Part shown: positions 11,353-22,663 of the stretch, in pieces | How the letters are laid out: each line of letters starts with the position of its first letter | How positions within the stretch are numbered: the stretch's first letter is position 1 | Assembly: GCF_000661955.1 (NCBI RefSeq) | Contig: NZ_CP007597.1 | Coordinates: 3,564,051-3,628,050, forward strand | Source of the DNA: Stenotrophomonas rhizophila | Lineage (GTDB): Bacteria; Pseudomonadota; Gammaproteobacteria; Xanthomonadales; Xanthomonadaceae | Length of the DNA stretch: 64,000 nucleotides | Direction of reading: 5' to 3' | The notes under the pieces: model-generated | What the model was told of the DNA's origin: nothing | The model's input: the letters and a program-made list of their open reading frames with translations, nothing else | Databases searched by the model: none | Position numbers and translations under genes: made by a program

Positions 11353-11378
11353 AAAAAGGCGCCTTTCGGCGCCTTTTT
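11353..11378. terminator. Bidirectional intrinsic terminator between tdh and the porin gene
   Basis: Stem GGCGCC with TTTC loop, flanked by five A on the left and five T on the right, giving an AAAAAGGCGCC/GGCGCCTTTTT dyad. It lies between the convergent tdh and TorF-type porin genes and can serve both. Confidence 0.93.
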
Positions 11379-11399
11379 CATGTCCATCGCAATGTCAGG

Positions 11400-12101
11400 T
11401 CATTTGCCGACCGAGGCGGTGAACACCACGCGGTTGTCGGCCAGCTTGCCCGAGTTGTCGCGACCGTTGCCATCGGTGCCGTAGTACCCCAGGCCCAGGG
11501 TAACCATGCCGAAGCTGCGGTTCACGCCGACGTTCCAGTCGGTGTAGTCCTTGGCGATACCGTCCTCGAAGGTGCTGCGGCCGACATTGGCAGTCAGGTT
11601 GAACTCCTGCGGCAGCGCCCACTCACCACCCACCGCGTAGTACCAGCCGTCGGTGTCGGTGTTCCAGACATCGTTGGTGTAAGCCACGGTGAGGTTGTAG
11701 TGCTCGGCGAAGGTGGTCTTGGTGATCAGCTCGGTGTACGCCAGATCGCTCGCCCCCGGATAGCTGTAGTGGTTGAGCATCACATCGAAGTTGACGTTCG
11801 GGCTGACATCCACCCCGTAGCCGATGAAGTAGTCGACTTCGAGATCCGGGCTGCCGTCGCCGAAGTCCACCCCCGAGCCCCACACGCCGGCGTACAGGCC
11901 CACCGGGGAGGTGTAGGTGAAACCGGCTTGGCCGGTCGGGTTCTCATCGGTCTGCGATACCCCGCGGAACACGTAATCGGACACACCGGTGATGTTCCAG
12001 CTGAACGGCGATTCGGCCTCGTCCTGGGCACTGGCGGCAAACGGGGCAAGCAGGGCGGCGCAGAGCACAGCGGCGGCGGTACAGCGCGTGGCGTGGTTCA
12101 T
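11400..12101 (-). CDS. TorF family putative porin
   Basis: Outer membrane beta-barrel protein of 233 residues of the TorF / TIGR02001 group. A signal peptide (MNHATRCTAAAVLCAALL...ASA) ends near residue 25. The mature part starts with WNITGVSDYVFRG, characteristic of this family, and continues as alternating amphipathic strands ending VFTASVGK. Substrate unknown; some relatives are linked to torECAD or nitrogen metabolism, but here the gene stands alone between tdh and kbl on the opposite strand. Confidence 0.85.
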   Translation of the reverse strand: MNHATRCTAAAVLCAALLAPFAASAQDEAESPFSWNITGVSDYVFRGVSQTDENPTGQAGFTYTSPVGLYAGVWGSGVDFGDGSPDLEVDYFIGYGVDVSPNVNFDVMLNHYSYPGASDLAYTELITKTTFAEHYNLTVAYTNDVWNTDTDGWYYAVGGEWALPQEFNLTANVGRSTFEDGIAKDYTDWNVGVNRSFGMVTLGLGYYGTDGNGRDNSGKLADNRVVFTASVGK

Positions 12102-12150
12102 GCGGGGTCTCTCCGGGACGTGGGGTGGGCGGTACAGCGGGGTTTACGGT

Positions 12151-12179
12151 TTTTTAACCTGATTGATATTGCGATGCAA
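12151..12179 (-). promoter_or_regulatory. Probable sigma-70 promoter of the porin gene
   Basis: On the minus strand TTGCAT (12174-12179) and TAAAAA (12151-12156) are separated by exactly 17 bases, about 50 bases upstream of the porin ATG. This is the only AT-rich stretch in the 194-base divergent gap to kbl. Confidence 0.6.
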
Positions 12180-12258
12180 CAATCACGTGTGCAACCGTTT
12201 CGCGCGCCGCCGACTTGCCAGGACCCCGCCAGCGCCCCCCGGGCCCCGCGCCGACAGG

Positions 12259-12264
12259 TAAAAT
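12259..12264 (+). promoter_or_regulatory. -10 element of the kbl promoter
   Basis: TAAAAT followed by CCCGGTTTTCCC, 37 bases before the kbl ATG. The block mirrors the tdh -10 region (TATAATCCGCGTTTTCCC) at the same distance from its start codon. No clear -35 hexamer is present. Confidence 0.55.
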
Positions 12265-12295
12265 CCCGGTTTTCCCGTGCCGAAGACTGCCTGCC

Positions 12296-13507
12296 ATGAG
12301 CGACGCCACCTCCGCCCCGCTGACCCAGCACTACGTTGAAGAACTGGAGGCGATCCGCGCCCAGGGCCTGTTCAAGTCCGAACGCATCATCACCAGCCCG
12401 CAGTCGGCCGAGATCACCCTGGACGACGGCCGCACGGTGCTGAACTTCTGCGCCAACAACTACCTGGGCCTGGCCGACCACCCCGACCTGATCCAGGCCG
12501 CCAAGGACGCGCTGGACAGCCACGGCTTCGGCATGGCCTCGGTGCGCTTCATCTGTGGCACCCAGGACCTGCACAAGCAGCTGGAACAGCAGATCGCCGC
12601 CTTCTTCGGCAAGCAGGACACCATCCTGTACGCGGCCTGCTTCGATGCCAACGGCGGCTTGTTCGAGCCGCTGCTCGGCGAGAACGACGCCATCATCTCC
12701 GACGCGCTCAACCATGCCTCGATCATCGACGGTGTGCGCCTGTGCAAGGCCAAGCGCTTCCGCTACGCCAACTGCGACATGGCCGACCTGGAAGCCCAGC
12801 TGCAGGCTGCCGATGCCGCCGGCTGCAAGACCAAGCTGATCACCACCGACGGCGTGTTCTCGATGGACGGCTTCATCGCCCCGCTGGACGAGATCACCGC
12901 GCTGGCGAAGAAGTACAACGCGCTGGTGCACATCGACGAATGCCATGCCACCGGCTTCCTGGGTGCCACCGGCCGTGGCTCGGCCGAGGTCAAGGGCGTG
13001 CTGGAGAAGATCGACATCATCACCGGCACCCTTGGCAAGGCCATGGGCGGCGCGCTGGGCGGCTTCACCTGCGCCAGCGCCGAAGTGGTCGAACTGCTGC
13101 GCCAGCGCTCGCGCCCGTACCTGTTTTCCAACTCGCTGCCGCCGCACGTGGTCGCCGCCGGCATCAAGGCGTTCGAGATGCTGGCCGCCGCCGACGACCT
13201 GCGCAGTACCCTGGCCGAGAACACCGCCTACTTCCGCGAGAAGATGACCGCCGCCGGTTTCGACGTGAAGCCGGGCGTGCACCCGATCAGCCCGGTGATG
13301 CTGTACGACGCCCCGCTGGCGCAGAAGTTCGCCGAGCGTTTGCTGGAAGAAGGCATCTACGCGATCGGCTTCTTCTTCCCGGTGGTGCCCAAGGGCCAGG
13401 CGCGCATCCGCACCCAGATCAGCGCCGCGCACACGCGTGCCCACCTGGACCGCGCGATCGATGCGTTCACCCGCATTGGTGTGGAGCTGGGTGTGATCAA
13501 GGGCTGA
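12296..13507 (+). CDS. kbl: Glycine C-acetyltransferase (2-amino-3-ketobutyrate CoA ligase)
   Basis: PLP-dependent alpha-oxoamine synthase of 403 residues (E. coli Kbl 398). It cleaves 2-amino-3-ketobutyrate made by Tdh, giving glycine and acetyl-CoA. The PLP lysine is in GTLGKAMGG, with the family motifs [10 protein letters not shown] and [10 protein letters not shown] also present. ATG 12296 is the first in-frame start giving the canonical N-terminus. Unlike E. coli, where kbl-tdh is an operon, the two genes are separate transcription units with the porin gene between them. Confidence 0.97.
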   Translation: MSDATSAPLTQHYVEELEAIRAQGLFKSERIITSPQSAEITLDDGRTVLNFCANNYLGLADHPDLIQAAKDALDSHGFGMASVRFICGTQDLHKQLEQQIAAFFGKQDTILYAACFDANGGLFEPLLGENDAIISDALNHASIIDGVRLCKAKRFRYANCDMADLEAQLQAADAAGCKTKLITTDGVFSMDGFIAPLDEITALAKKYNALVHIDECHATGFLGATGRGSAEVKGVLEKIDIITGTLGKAMGGALGGFTCASAEVVELLRQRSRPYLFSNSLPPHVVAAGIKAFEMLAAADDLRSTLAENTAYFREKMTAAGFDVKPGVHPISPVMLYDAPLAQKFAERLLEEGIYAIGFFFPVVPKGQARIRTQISAAHTRAHLDRAIDAFTRIGVELGVIKG

Positions 13508-13812
13508 GTGCTTTAGCCGACCAACGGTCGGCTCTACCGGCGTTGTGGGTCGTGGACATCGGACACGCGCATGACCGGGTTGGACACGACCGTTGCGGGT
13601 CATGAACATCCGATACAGGGGCACGTACCCGGGGTAGAGCCGACCGTTGGTCGGCTGCCCTTCGTCCGGGGTCATGATCATCTGACACAGGGGCGCGCGG
13701 GCGTGCCCCAGCCGACCAACGGTCGGCTCTACCGGCGTTGGCGCGCATTACCGGGGTGGACCCGACCGTTGCCGGTCATGGGATCCGACGCGCGCGCTAC
13801 CGCCGTCGCGGG
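13508..13812. repeat. REP cluster with an interspersed degenerate 25-base repeat
   Basis: No gene is seen in this 305-base gap. It holds three GTAG-type palindromes with stem AGCCGACC/GGTCGGCT (13515-13537 reverse, 13634-13656 forward, 13710-13733 reverse). Between them are three imperfect copies of a second repeat resembling GGGTCATGAACATCCGA (near 13547, 13597 and 13669), each followed by ACAC or ATAC and a G/C run. Confidence 0.75.
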
Positions 13813-14157
13813 TTACTTCTTCTTTTTCTTCTTGTCCTTGGCCTGTTCCTTGCTGGCCACCACCACCGGTGCGGCGACCGGGCGGTCCTGGCCGTTGCCC
13901 TTGGCCACGCGGATGCCGTTGGCCTTCATCCAGGCGTCGAACTCGTCGGCGGACATTTTCTTGTCGCCGTTGCTCATCATGAAGCGGTAGCTGCCGCGGC
14001 CGTCGAGCTCAGGGGTCTTGACTTCCACCACCTTGTCAGCCTCCGGCGCGTCCGCCTTGGCGGTGTGCTTGTGTCCGCCGCAGGCAGTCAGCAGCGCGGC
14101 CGATGCCAGCAGGCAGGCGCCGCGGAACAGGGAAAGGTTGAGGCGTTGGGCGTGCAT
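13813..14157 (-). CDS. Small putative lipoprotein with FDAWMK motif
   Basis: Unrecognised protein of 114 residues. The signal peptide ends in the lipobox LLTACGG, so Cys26 is probably lipidated. The centre carries YRFMMSNGDKKMSADEFDAW followed by MKANGIRV, and the C-terminus is a run of lysines. A very similar central segment occurs in the exported protein at 15103-15612, so the two are paralogues flanking the pseudouridine synthase gene. Start at 14157 gives the signal peptide; the reading frame remains open upstream to 14700 without sense. Function unknown. Confidence 0.75.
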   Translation of the reverse strand: MHAQRLNLSLFRGACLLASAALLTACGGHKHTAKADAPEADKVVEVKTPELDGRGSYRFMMSNGDKKMSADEFDAWMKANGIRVAKGNGQDRPVAAPVVVASKEQAKDKKKKKK

Positions 14158-14249
14158 GGGGGAATCTCCCGGGAGTGAATGGAACGTCGGGTACAAGGCC
14201 ATCCATTGCCCGGTTCGGTTGGCCTGCCACGCACGGGCAGGCCAGGAAA

Positions 14250-15083
14250 TCACGGCGGGGCCGCGGCACCGTCGGCCGCGGCATACAGCAGGTCCAGGTC
14301 GTGCGCGCTCAGTTCGCGCCAGGTGCCCTTGCCCAGCGCACCCATCGGCAACTGCCCGATGGCCACGCGCACCAGGCGCAGCACGTTGATGTCGAATGCG
14401 GCCAGCAGGCGGCGGATATGCCGGTTGCGGCCCTCTTCCAGCACCACTTCGAGCCAGGCAGTCTTGTCGCCACTGCGCAGCAGGGTGGCGCGACGCGCGC
14501 GCAGGAGCTCGCCTTCGTCCTCCACGCCGGTGCACAGCGCCTGCAGCTGCGCCGCATCGGGAATGGCGTCGATCTGGACGTGGTAGGTCTTGTCCGGGCC
14601 GGTGGTGGGATCTGTCAGGCGCGCGGCCCATTGCGGGTCGTTGCTGAACAACAGCAGGCCTTCGCTGGCTTTGTCCAGGCGCCCGACCGGGGCGATCCAC
14701 GGCAGGCCGGCACCATCGAAGCAGCGGTAGACGGTGTCACGGCCCTGCTCGTCCTGCGCAGTGGTGACCAGGCCGCGCGGCTTGTTGAGCATCAGGTGGA
14801 TGCGACGCGGCGCGTCCAGCGGCTGGCCATCGACGCGCACATGGTGGCGACCGTCGATGATGGGAAATTCGGGGTTGTTGATGATGCGGCCATCGACGGT
14901 GACACGCCCGGCCTGGATCCAGCGCGCGGCTTCGGTACGCGAACACAGCCCGGCCTTGGACAGGACGCGGGCCAGGCCATGGCGCGGCGCGCTGTCGGTG
15001 CGCGCTGCGCTTACCGGTGACGCACGCCGCTCGGGGCGGCGTGGTCGAGATGCAGGCGCGGCAGGGGGCCGGCGTGTGCTCAT
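14250..15083 (-). CDS. RluB/RsuA family pseudouridine synthase
   Basis: Converts a specific uridine of rRNA to pseudouridine. Of its 277 residues, about 35-80 form an S4 RNA-binding domain (ARVLSKAGLCSRTEAARWI) and the rest the catalytic domain, with the nucleophilic Asp in PVGRLDKASEGLLLF. The start at 15083 (MSTRRP) is chosen because it lies after the stop of the preceding gene; the longer frame overlaps it. The N-terminus is basic and Arg/Pro-rich. It fits the RluB/RluE/RluF/RsuA branch; the exact target uridine cannot be read from sequence alone. Confidence 0.88.
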   Translation of the reverse strand: MSTRRPPAAPASRPRRPERRASPVSAARTDSAPRHGLARVLSKAGLCSRTEAARWIQAGRVTVDGRIINNPEFPIIDGRHHVRVDGQPLDAPRRIHLMLNKPRGLVTTAQDEQGRDTVYRCFDGAGLPWIAPVGRLDKASEGLLLFSNDPQWAARLTDPTTGPDKTYHVQIDAIPDAAQLQALCTGVEDEGELLRARRATLLRSGDKTAWLEVVLEEGRNRHIRRLLAAFDINVLRLVRVAIGQLPMGALGKGTWRELSAHDLDLLYAAADGAAAPP

Positions 15084-15102
15084 CGTGCTCCGCGCAGGCG
15101 GC

Positions 15103-15612
15103 TTACTTCTTCTCGCCCGGCTTGGTGTCAGCCGGTACTTCGGCCGCGGCCGGCGCTGCAGCGGGAACCGGGCGCGCCTTGACCACGCGCACGCCACGGG
15201 CCTTCATCCAGGCATCAAATTCTTCAGCGGTCATGCGCTTGCCGTTCTGGCTCATGTCGAAGCGCCACGGCGTGTTGTCGAACTCGGTGGCCGGCTTGTA
15301 GGCGGCCGGGTCGTTGGCCTTGATCGCCGGTGCGCCGGGCATGGCCTTGGCGATGTTCTGGCAGCCGTCGATGCGCAGGCGCTGCAGGACGCGATCAAGC
15401 GACTGCTGCTGGTCGAAGTTGGAGGTGAGCACGCCGGCAGGCATGCCGAGCTGCACATTCCGGATGTAAAGCTCTTCCGCGACCGGGGCAATCGCGGTGG
15501 CCGGCAGCGGCAGCGGCGAGGCGCTGGTGGCATGCGCCGAGCAATCCACTGCTGCGTAGGCGGTGGGAACCAAGGCCAGGCCGAGCACGGCGGCCAGTGC
15601 GATACGCAGCAT
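15103..15612 (-). CDS. Exported protein of unknown function with FDAWMK motif
   Basis: Protein of about 169 residues with a signal peptide (MLRIALAAVLGLALVPTAYA) and two cysteines in the mature part. Residues near 120-145 read WRFDMSQNGKRMTAEEFDAW then MKARGVRV, closely matching the lipoprotein at 13813-14157. The C-terminus is Ala/Pro-rich and ends in EKK. An ATG three codons upstream (15621) is also possible. The gene lies 19 bases before the pseudouridine synthase gene on the same strand. No known function. Confidence 0.75.
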   Translation of the reverse strand: MLRIALAAVLGLALVPTAYAAVDCSAHATSASPLPLPATAIAPVAEELYIRNVQLGMPAGVLTSNFDQQQSLDRVLQRLRIDGCQNIAKAMPGAPAIKANDPAAYKPATEFDNTPWRFDMSQNGKRMTAEEFDAWMKARGVRVVKARPVPAAAPAAAEVPADTKPGEKK

Positions 15613-15786
15613 GGGATGCATCCAGGGAAAAGGGGCGACGCGGCGAGTTTAACAGCGCCACAACGGCTTTCAAGATCCCACATTCAATGAATACGGCAAC
15701 TTGTTGGATTTATTGTTGATTTCTTGATCAAGAGCGTGAGGCAAGGATCAAGTGCGGGGCCCATCATGTCCGCTTGTCCCGGGCTG

Positions 15787-16087
15787 GGCTGGTAGGGGTG
15801 GGGTTGCGGGACACGCCGTAAATCCATCCCTGGAGGCTCCGTCGCCGCATCCATGCGGCTCAGGGTCCCGCAACCCCACCCCTACCAGCCTCCGACACAT
15901 GGCTGGTGCGCACAGAAAAGACGGAGCGCGACGCCGCTGCCTGCTTTCGCTCGTCGCTTTTCATTGGCCACCGGCCCACTGTCGAGGGAGGGGGTGTGTG
16001 GGTTCGCGGGACCCTGAGCCGCATGGATGCGGCGACGGAGCTTACATGGATGTACTTGCAGCGTGTCCCGCGAACCCACAGACCCCC
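15787..16087. repeat. Inverted pair of covarying-arm elements, copies B and C
   Basis: Two related elements facing opposite ways. Copy B (15787-15890) has perfect 26-base arms (15787-15812 and 15865-15890); copy C (15990-16087) has 23-base arms (15990-16012 and 16065-16087) with one mismatch. Arm sequences differ between B and C except for the inner GGGAC/GTCCC. Inside each are two small hairpins with loops ATCCAT (ATCCCT in one hairpin of B), joined by GCTCCGTCG. The 99-base spacer has ends that are themselves partly complementary (ACATGGCTGGTG against CACCGGCCCACTG). The pair fills most of the 593-base gap between the 15.1 kb exported protein and the ompA-like gene; no gene is supported there. 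Confidence 0.82.
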
Positions 16088-16148
16088 GCCCAGCATGGGA
16101 CCAGGCGGCAACGACAGCTTTCTGGCTTTGGCTTTTGGCTTTTGACCT

Positions 16149-16192
16149 AAAAAAAAGACAAAAAAAGGGCCCGGCAATGCCGGGCCCTCTTC
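16149..16192 (-). terminator. Intrinsic terminator of the ompA-like gene
   Basis: On the minus strand a GGGCCCGGCA/TGCCGGGCCC stem is followed by a run of seven T and a second T-rich tract, 24 bases after the stop codon. A very strong terminator. Confidence 0.93.
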
Positions 16193-16214
16193 TGAGACTG
16201 TACTACCAGAAGAA

Positions 16215-17306
16215 TTAGTTCTGGACGTTCAGCTCGGTACGACGGTTCTTTGCACGACCTTCCGGGTTGTCCGAGCCATCCGGGTTGGTGTTCGGCGCAA
16301 TCGGACGGCTCTCGCCGTAGCCGATCGGGCCCACCAGACGCGAAGCGGACACGCCGTTCTTGGTCAGGTAGTCATACACGGTGGTGGCGCGACGCTCCGA
16401 CAGCTTCTGGTTGTAAGCGTCGGTACCCTTCGAGTCGGTGTGACCGGCAACTTCAACACGCAGATCCGGGTAACGCTTCAGGATCTCGGTGGCTTCGCTC
16501 AGGATCGCCACGGCGTCCGGACGCAGGGTCGCCTTGTCGAAGTCGAAGTTCACACCCTTCAGATCGATCGAGACCGGGACCGGGCAACCGTCCGGACCGA
16601 TGGTCTGACCCGGCTGCGAATCCGGGCACTTGTCGTCGCAGTTGTTGACGCCGTCACCGTCGTCATCCAGATCGGCGCAGCTCGGAGCCACCGGAGCCGG
16701 GGCAACCACAGCAGCGGTCGGGGCCGGGCCCAGCGGGATCACGACGCCGACCGAAGCCAGCACGTCGCCGAACCAGCTCTCGTCCGGAGCGGAGATGCTC
16801 TGGTCGTCGAAGTCAGCGCGGTAGGCCACTTCGGCGCGAACAGCAACGCGCTTTTCGAAGGTGGTCTGCAGGCCGACGCCGAGCTTGGCGGCGAAGTTGC
16901 CGTCCTTGCGCTCACGCGGACCATTCAGGCTGTTGGCAGCGTACTCTTCTTCCGACTTCTGGTAGCCCAGACCCATCAGCAGGTAGGGGTTCCAGCCGCG
17001 GCCTTCAGCGATGAAGTGGCGACGCATGTCCAGCGACACGCCGTACTGGCTCCAGTTCAGATCCTGGTTGGCGTCGAAGTTCGGGTTCTGGTAGTTCAGC
17101 TCACCGTCCAGCGACCAGTTGGGGCTGATGAACTTACCGAGGCCCAGGGTCACGAACGGAGCGTCGTTGGTCAGACGGTCGTTATCCTGGAAGTTGAAGC
17201 CGGCCGAACCGGTCAGGTACCAGCGGTCGTCAAAATCCTGCGCCGATGCAGCCTGGGCGAAAGCCAGACCGCCCAGCAGCGCGGCAGTGAGGATCTTCTT
17301 GTTCAT
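16215..17306 (-). CDS. OmpA family outer membrane protein with TSP3-like repeats
   Basis: Protein of 363 residues with signal peptide (to about residue 22), an N-terminal eight-stranded barrel (about 25-195), a Pro/Ala-rich hinge, a short calcium-binding thrombospondin type 3-like segment (DLDDDGDGVNNCDD) and a C-terminal OmpA domain (about 250-360) with the peptidoglycan-binding motif VEVAGHTDSKG and NRRTELNV. It anchors the outer membrane to the wall. AGGAG lies at proper distance before the ATG. Codon choice and a strong terminator fit a highly expressed porin-like protein. Confidence 0.95.
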   Translation of the reverse strand: MNKKILTAALLGGLAFAQAASAQDFDDRWYLTGSAGFNFQDNDRLTNDAPFVTLGLGKFISPNWSLDGELNYQNPNFDANQDLNWSQYGVSLDMRRHFIAEGRGWNPYLLMGLGYQKSEEEYAANSLNGPRERKDGNFAAKLGVGLQTTFEKRVAVRAEVAYRADFDDQSISAPDESWFGDVLASVGVVIPLGPAPTAAVVAPAPVAPSCADLDDDGDGVNNCDDKCPDSQPGQTIGPDGCPVPVSIDLKGVNFDFDKATLRPDAVAILSEATEILKRYPDLRVEVAGHTDSKGTDAYNQKLSERRATTVYDYLTKNGVSASRLVGPIGYGESRPIAPNTNPDGSDNPEGRAKNRRTELNVQN

Positions 17307-17674
17307 TGAGTACAGCTCCTATTTCGGGGGTATGAAACCGGTAGAGGCATGGGCCAGCACCTGCGTCGTTTTCAGACTGCCGATTCAGCACGCCACCGCC
17401 GCGAACATTATGCTCAGGAGGGTGAAGGTGATGTTAACAGTCACGTAACATGTGAAGACGACCGCCAGACCTCTACCGGCCCAGCTGGTGGCACCCTATA
17501 CAGGTTGATGAAATTGCGCAAGACCCAGCAATGGCAAGGGATCTGACCGGATTTTGCTACCTGTGGACTGCGCCATCGCAGTATTCCGTGAAAAAGCAGC
17601 ACCTGCCTTGATTCAGCGCAAGAACAGCTTTGTTGGCGGACGTATGATGAGGAACGTCCTGCACCGGAGCTGCC
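17307..17674. promoter_or_regulatory. Divergent promoter region of the ompA-like gene and MDR reductase gene
   Basis: 368 bases without a supported gene. On the minus strand CATAAT (17406-17411) is a possible -10 for the ompA-like gene, with a leader of about 100 bases and a dyad around GTTAAC further upstream. On the plus strand TATGAT (17643-17648) could be the -10 for the reductase gene at 17675. Neither has a convincing -35 hexamer. Confidence 0.35.
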
Positions 17675-18697
17675 ATGAAAGCCGTGGGTTTGCGCCAGTA
17701 TCTGCCGATTGACGACCCCGCCGCACTGCTTGATCTGACCCTGCCCGACCCTGCTCCACCCACGGGTTCGGACCTGTTGGTGCGAATACAGGCCGTTTCC
17801 GTCAACCCGGTGGATACCAAGCAGCGCGCGCCGCGCCCGGCGCACGAAGATCCCCCGCGCATTCTTGGCTACGACGCGGCCGGAACCGTCGAGGCCGTCG
17901 GGCCGGATGTGGTGGCGTTCGTACCCGGCGACGAGGTGTATTACGCCGGCGATGTGACACGCCCCGGCAGCAACGCGCAGTGGCACCTGGTCGACGAACG
18001 ACTGGTCGGGCGCAAGCCGACCACGCTGGATTTCGCCGAGGCCGCCGCACTGCCGCTGACCACGCTGACTGCCTGGGAACTGCTGTTCCAGCGCATGCCA
18101 TTGCAGTTTGATGACCGTCGCCATGCCGGCCAGGTGCTGCTGGTCATCGGCGGTGCGGGCGGCGTGGGCTCCATCGCCATCCAGCTTGCCCGGCATGCCG
18201 GCTTCACCGTCGTCGCCACAGCCTCGCGCGCTGCCTCGGTGCAGTGGTGCCTGCAGATGGGCGCCCACCATGTGATCGACCACCACCAGCCGTTGCCGCC
18301 ACAGCTGCAGGCACTGGGCATCGCGCAGGTGCAGGCGGCGCTCAACCTGGCCGACACCGACCGCTACTGGGACGTGCTGGGCGAACTGCTCGCACCACAG
18401 GGCCATGTCGGCCTGATTGTCGAACCGCGCGACGCCTTGCGCATCGGCGATCCCTACAAGGCCAAGTGCATCGGCATCCACTGGGAATTCATGTTTGCGC
18501 GCGCGAAGTTCCGCACGGCGGACATGATCGAACAGCACCGCATCCTGAACCGCGTTGCAAGCCTGGTCGATGCGGGCGAACTGCGCAGCACGCGCAGTGC
18601 GCACCTTGGCCTGATCAACGCCGCCAATCTGCGCGAGGCCCACCGGCAACTGGAAAGCGGTGGCACGGTCGGCAAGCTGGTGCTGGCGGGCTGGTAG
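17675..18697 (+). CDS. Zinc-type alcohol dehydrogenase-like MDR oxidoreductase
   Basis: Medium-chain dehydrogenase/reductase of 340 residues, of the zinc-binding alcohol dehydrogenase-like family that groups with quinone oxidoreductases. The NADPH-binding glycine motif GGAGGVGSIAIQLA lies near residue 155; the N-terminal GroES-like fold has VSVNPVDTK and LGYDAAGTV. The catalytic and structural zinc cysteines are absent, so it probably reduces quinones or enones without metal. No operon partner is clear; the YczE-like gene begins 107 bases downstream. Confidence 0.9.
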   Translation: MKAVGLRQYLPIDDPAALLDLTLPDPAPPTGSDLLVRIQAVSVNPVDTKQRAPRPAHEDPPRILGYDAAGTVEAVGPDVVAFVPGDEVYYAGDVTRPGSNAQWHLVDERLVGRKPTTLDFAEAAALPLTTLTAWELLFQRMPLQFDDRRHAGQVLLVIGGAGGVGSIAIQLARHAGFTVVATASRAASVQWCLQMGAHHVIDHHQPLPPQLQALGIAQVQAALNLADTDRYWDVLGELLAPQGHVGLIVEPRDALRIGDPYKAKCIGIHWEFMFARAKFRTADMIEQHRILNRVASLVDAGELRSTRSAHLGLINAANLREAHRQLESGGTVGKLVLAGW

Positions 18698-18804
18698 ATG
18701 CCTGCGCCGGCAGCACGGGTGTCGGCGCATATTGGCGTGCATCTGTATCTGTCCGGCGTGGCGGGCGCGCCCTACATTCAAGGGCCCCTCCGGTGACACC
18801 TGCC

Positions 18805-21823
<3,019 letters not shown>

Positions 21824-22114
21824 AACGGGTCGCTGGCGACCTGAATACGGGCCCGGAAGCCCATTCCGGCCCGCGCTCCGAACCTGAATGTCAAGCTTTC
21901 AGGTTCAGGATGCATTGGGAAATGGCCCCCTATCGTGCGCCAACTTTCCCGCTCACCACCCAGTTCGAGTGAGCGCGCGGACCCCACGTCTTGTTCGGGT
22001 CCGCCCCCGGGCGACCCCGATGGTCGCCTCCCCATGACGCCAAGTCGTATCCACGCCCCGTCCGCATGATCGGATGGACAAGCCAGGTGCGGCCTACACG
22101 GAGCAAGGAGATTT

Positions 22115-22573
22115 ATGAAACTGGCCTGGATTCTCTGGCTGTCGCAGTTGTTGCCGCAGCCGGCCGCCGATTCGTTGTGCCTGAGCACGACCGTCTACCT
22201 GGAAGCGCGTGATCAGACCCTGCGCGGCCAGCAAGCCGTTGCCGAAGTGGCCCTGCGCCGCCTGGACAGCGGGCTGTGGGGCGACTCGATGTGCAAGGTG
22301 GTGACCGCGCGCAAACAGTTCGCCCCGACCATCGTGGCGCCCGGCACCCAGCTGGGCAATGCCGACGCCTGGCAGGAAGCGATGACGGTGGCCTTCGATG
22401 CCGAGCGCAACTGGGCCCTGCCGGTGGGTGAGCGCAAGGAGATCGTGCCCGGTGCCAGCCACTTCGCGGCCCTGGCGATCGCCAACCCCAGCTGGCGCAA
22501 TGCCTACCAGGTGGCCACCATCGGTGACCACACGTTCTACCGCGTGCAGAAACTCAAGCCGCGCACGTCGTAA
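22115..22573 (+). CDS. SleB-type cell wall hydrolase domain protein
   Basis: Protein of 152 residues of the Hydrolase_2 (SleB/CwlJ) family, predicted to cut peptidoglycan glycan strands. The family motif with catalytic Glu is visible in TVYLEARDQTLRGQQAVAEV (about 26-45), and the C-terminal half has the expected SHF and FYRV segments. The N-terminus (MKLAWILWLSQLLPQPAADS) is hydrophobic and probably a signal peptide. AAGGAG lies just before the ATG. In non-sporulating proteobacteria these enzymes act in wall remodelling. Confidence 0.85.
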   Translation: MKLAWILWLSQLLPQPAADSLCLSTTVYLEARDQTLRGQQAVAEVALRRLDSGLWGDSMCKVVTARKQFAPTIVAPGTQLGNADAWQEAMTVAFDAERNWALPVGERKEIVPGASHFAALAIANPSWRNAYQVATIGDHTFYRVQKLKPRTS

Positions 22574-22663
22574 CGGTCTGTTACGGCCATACCGTTGAGG
22601 ATGCGGGGCCTGCTCTGGAATAGTGGGCAGCTGACCTTCCACCCATCCGTCAACGGAGTTCCC

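Noticed and set aside
12098..13681. Long minus-strand open frame opposite kbl
   Set aside because: Antisense to a certain gene, biased composition, no family features.
15906..16145. Small open frames over the covarying-arm elements (also at 39863-40439)
   Set aside because: The frames follow the repeat structure in both orientations and have no ribosome site; they are explained by the repeats.
17402..17460. CRP/Clp site upstream of the ompA-like gene
   Set aside because: The dyad around GTTAAC and GTTACGTGAC does not fit the TGTGA-N6-TCACA pattern.
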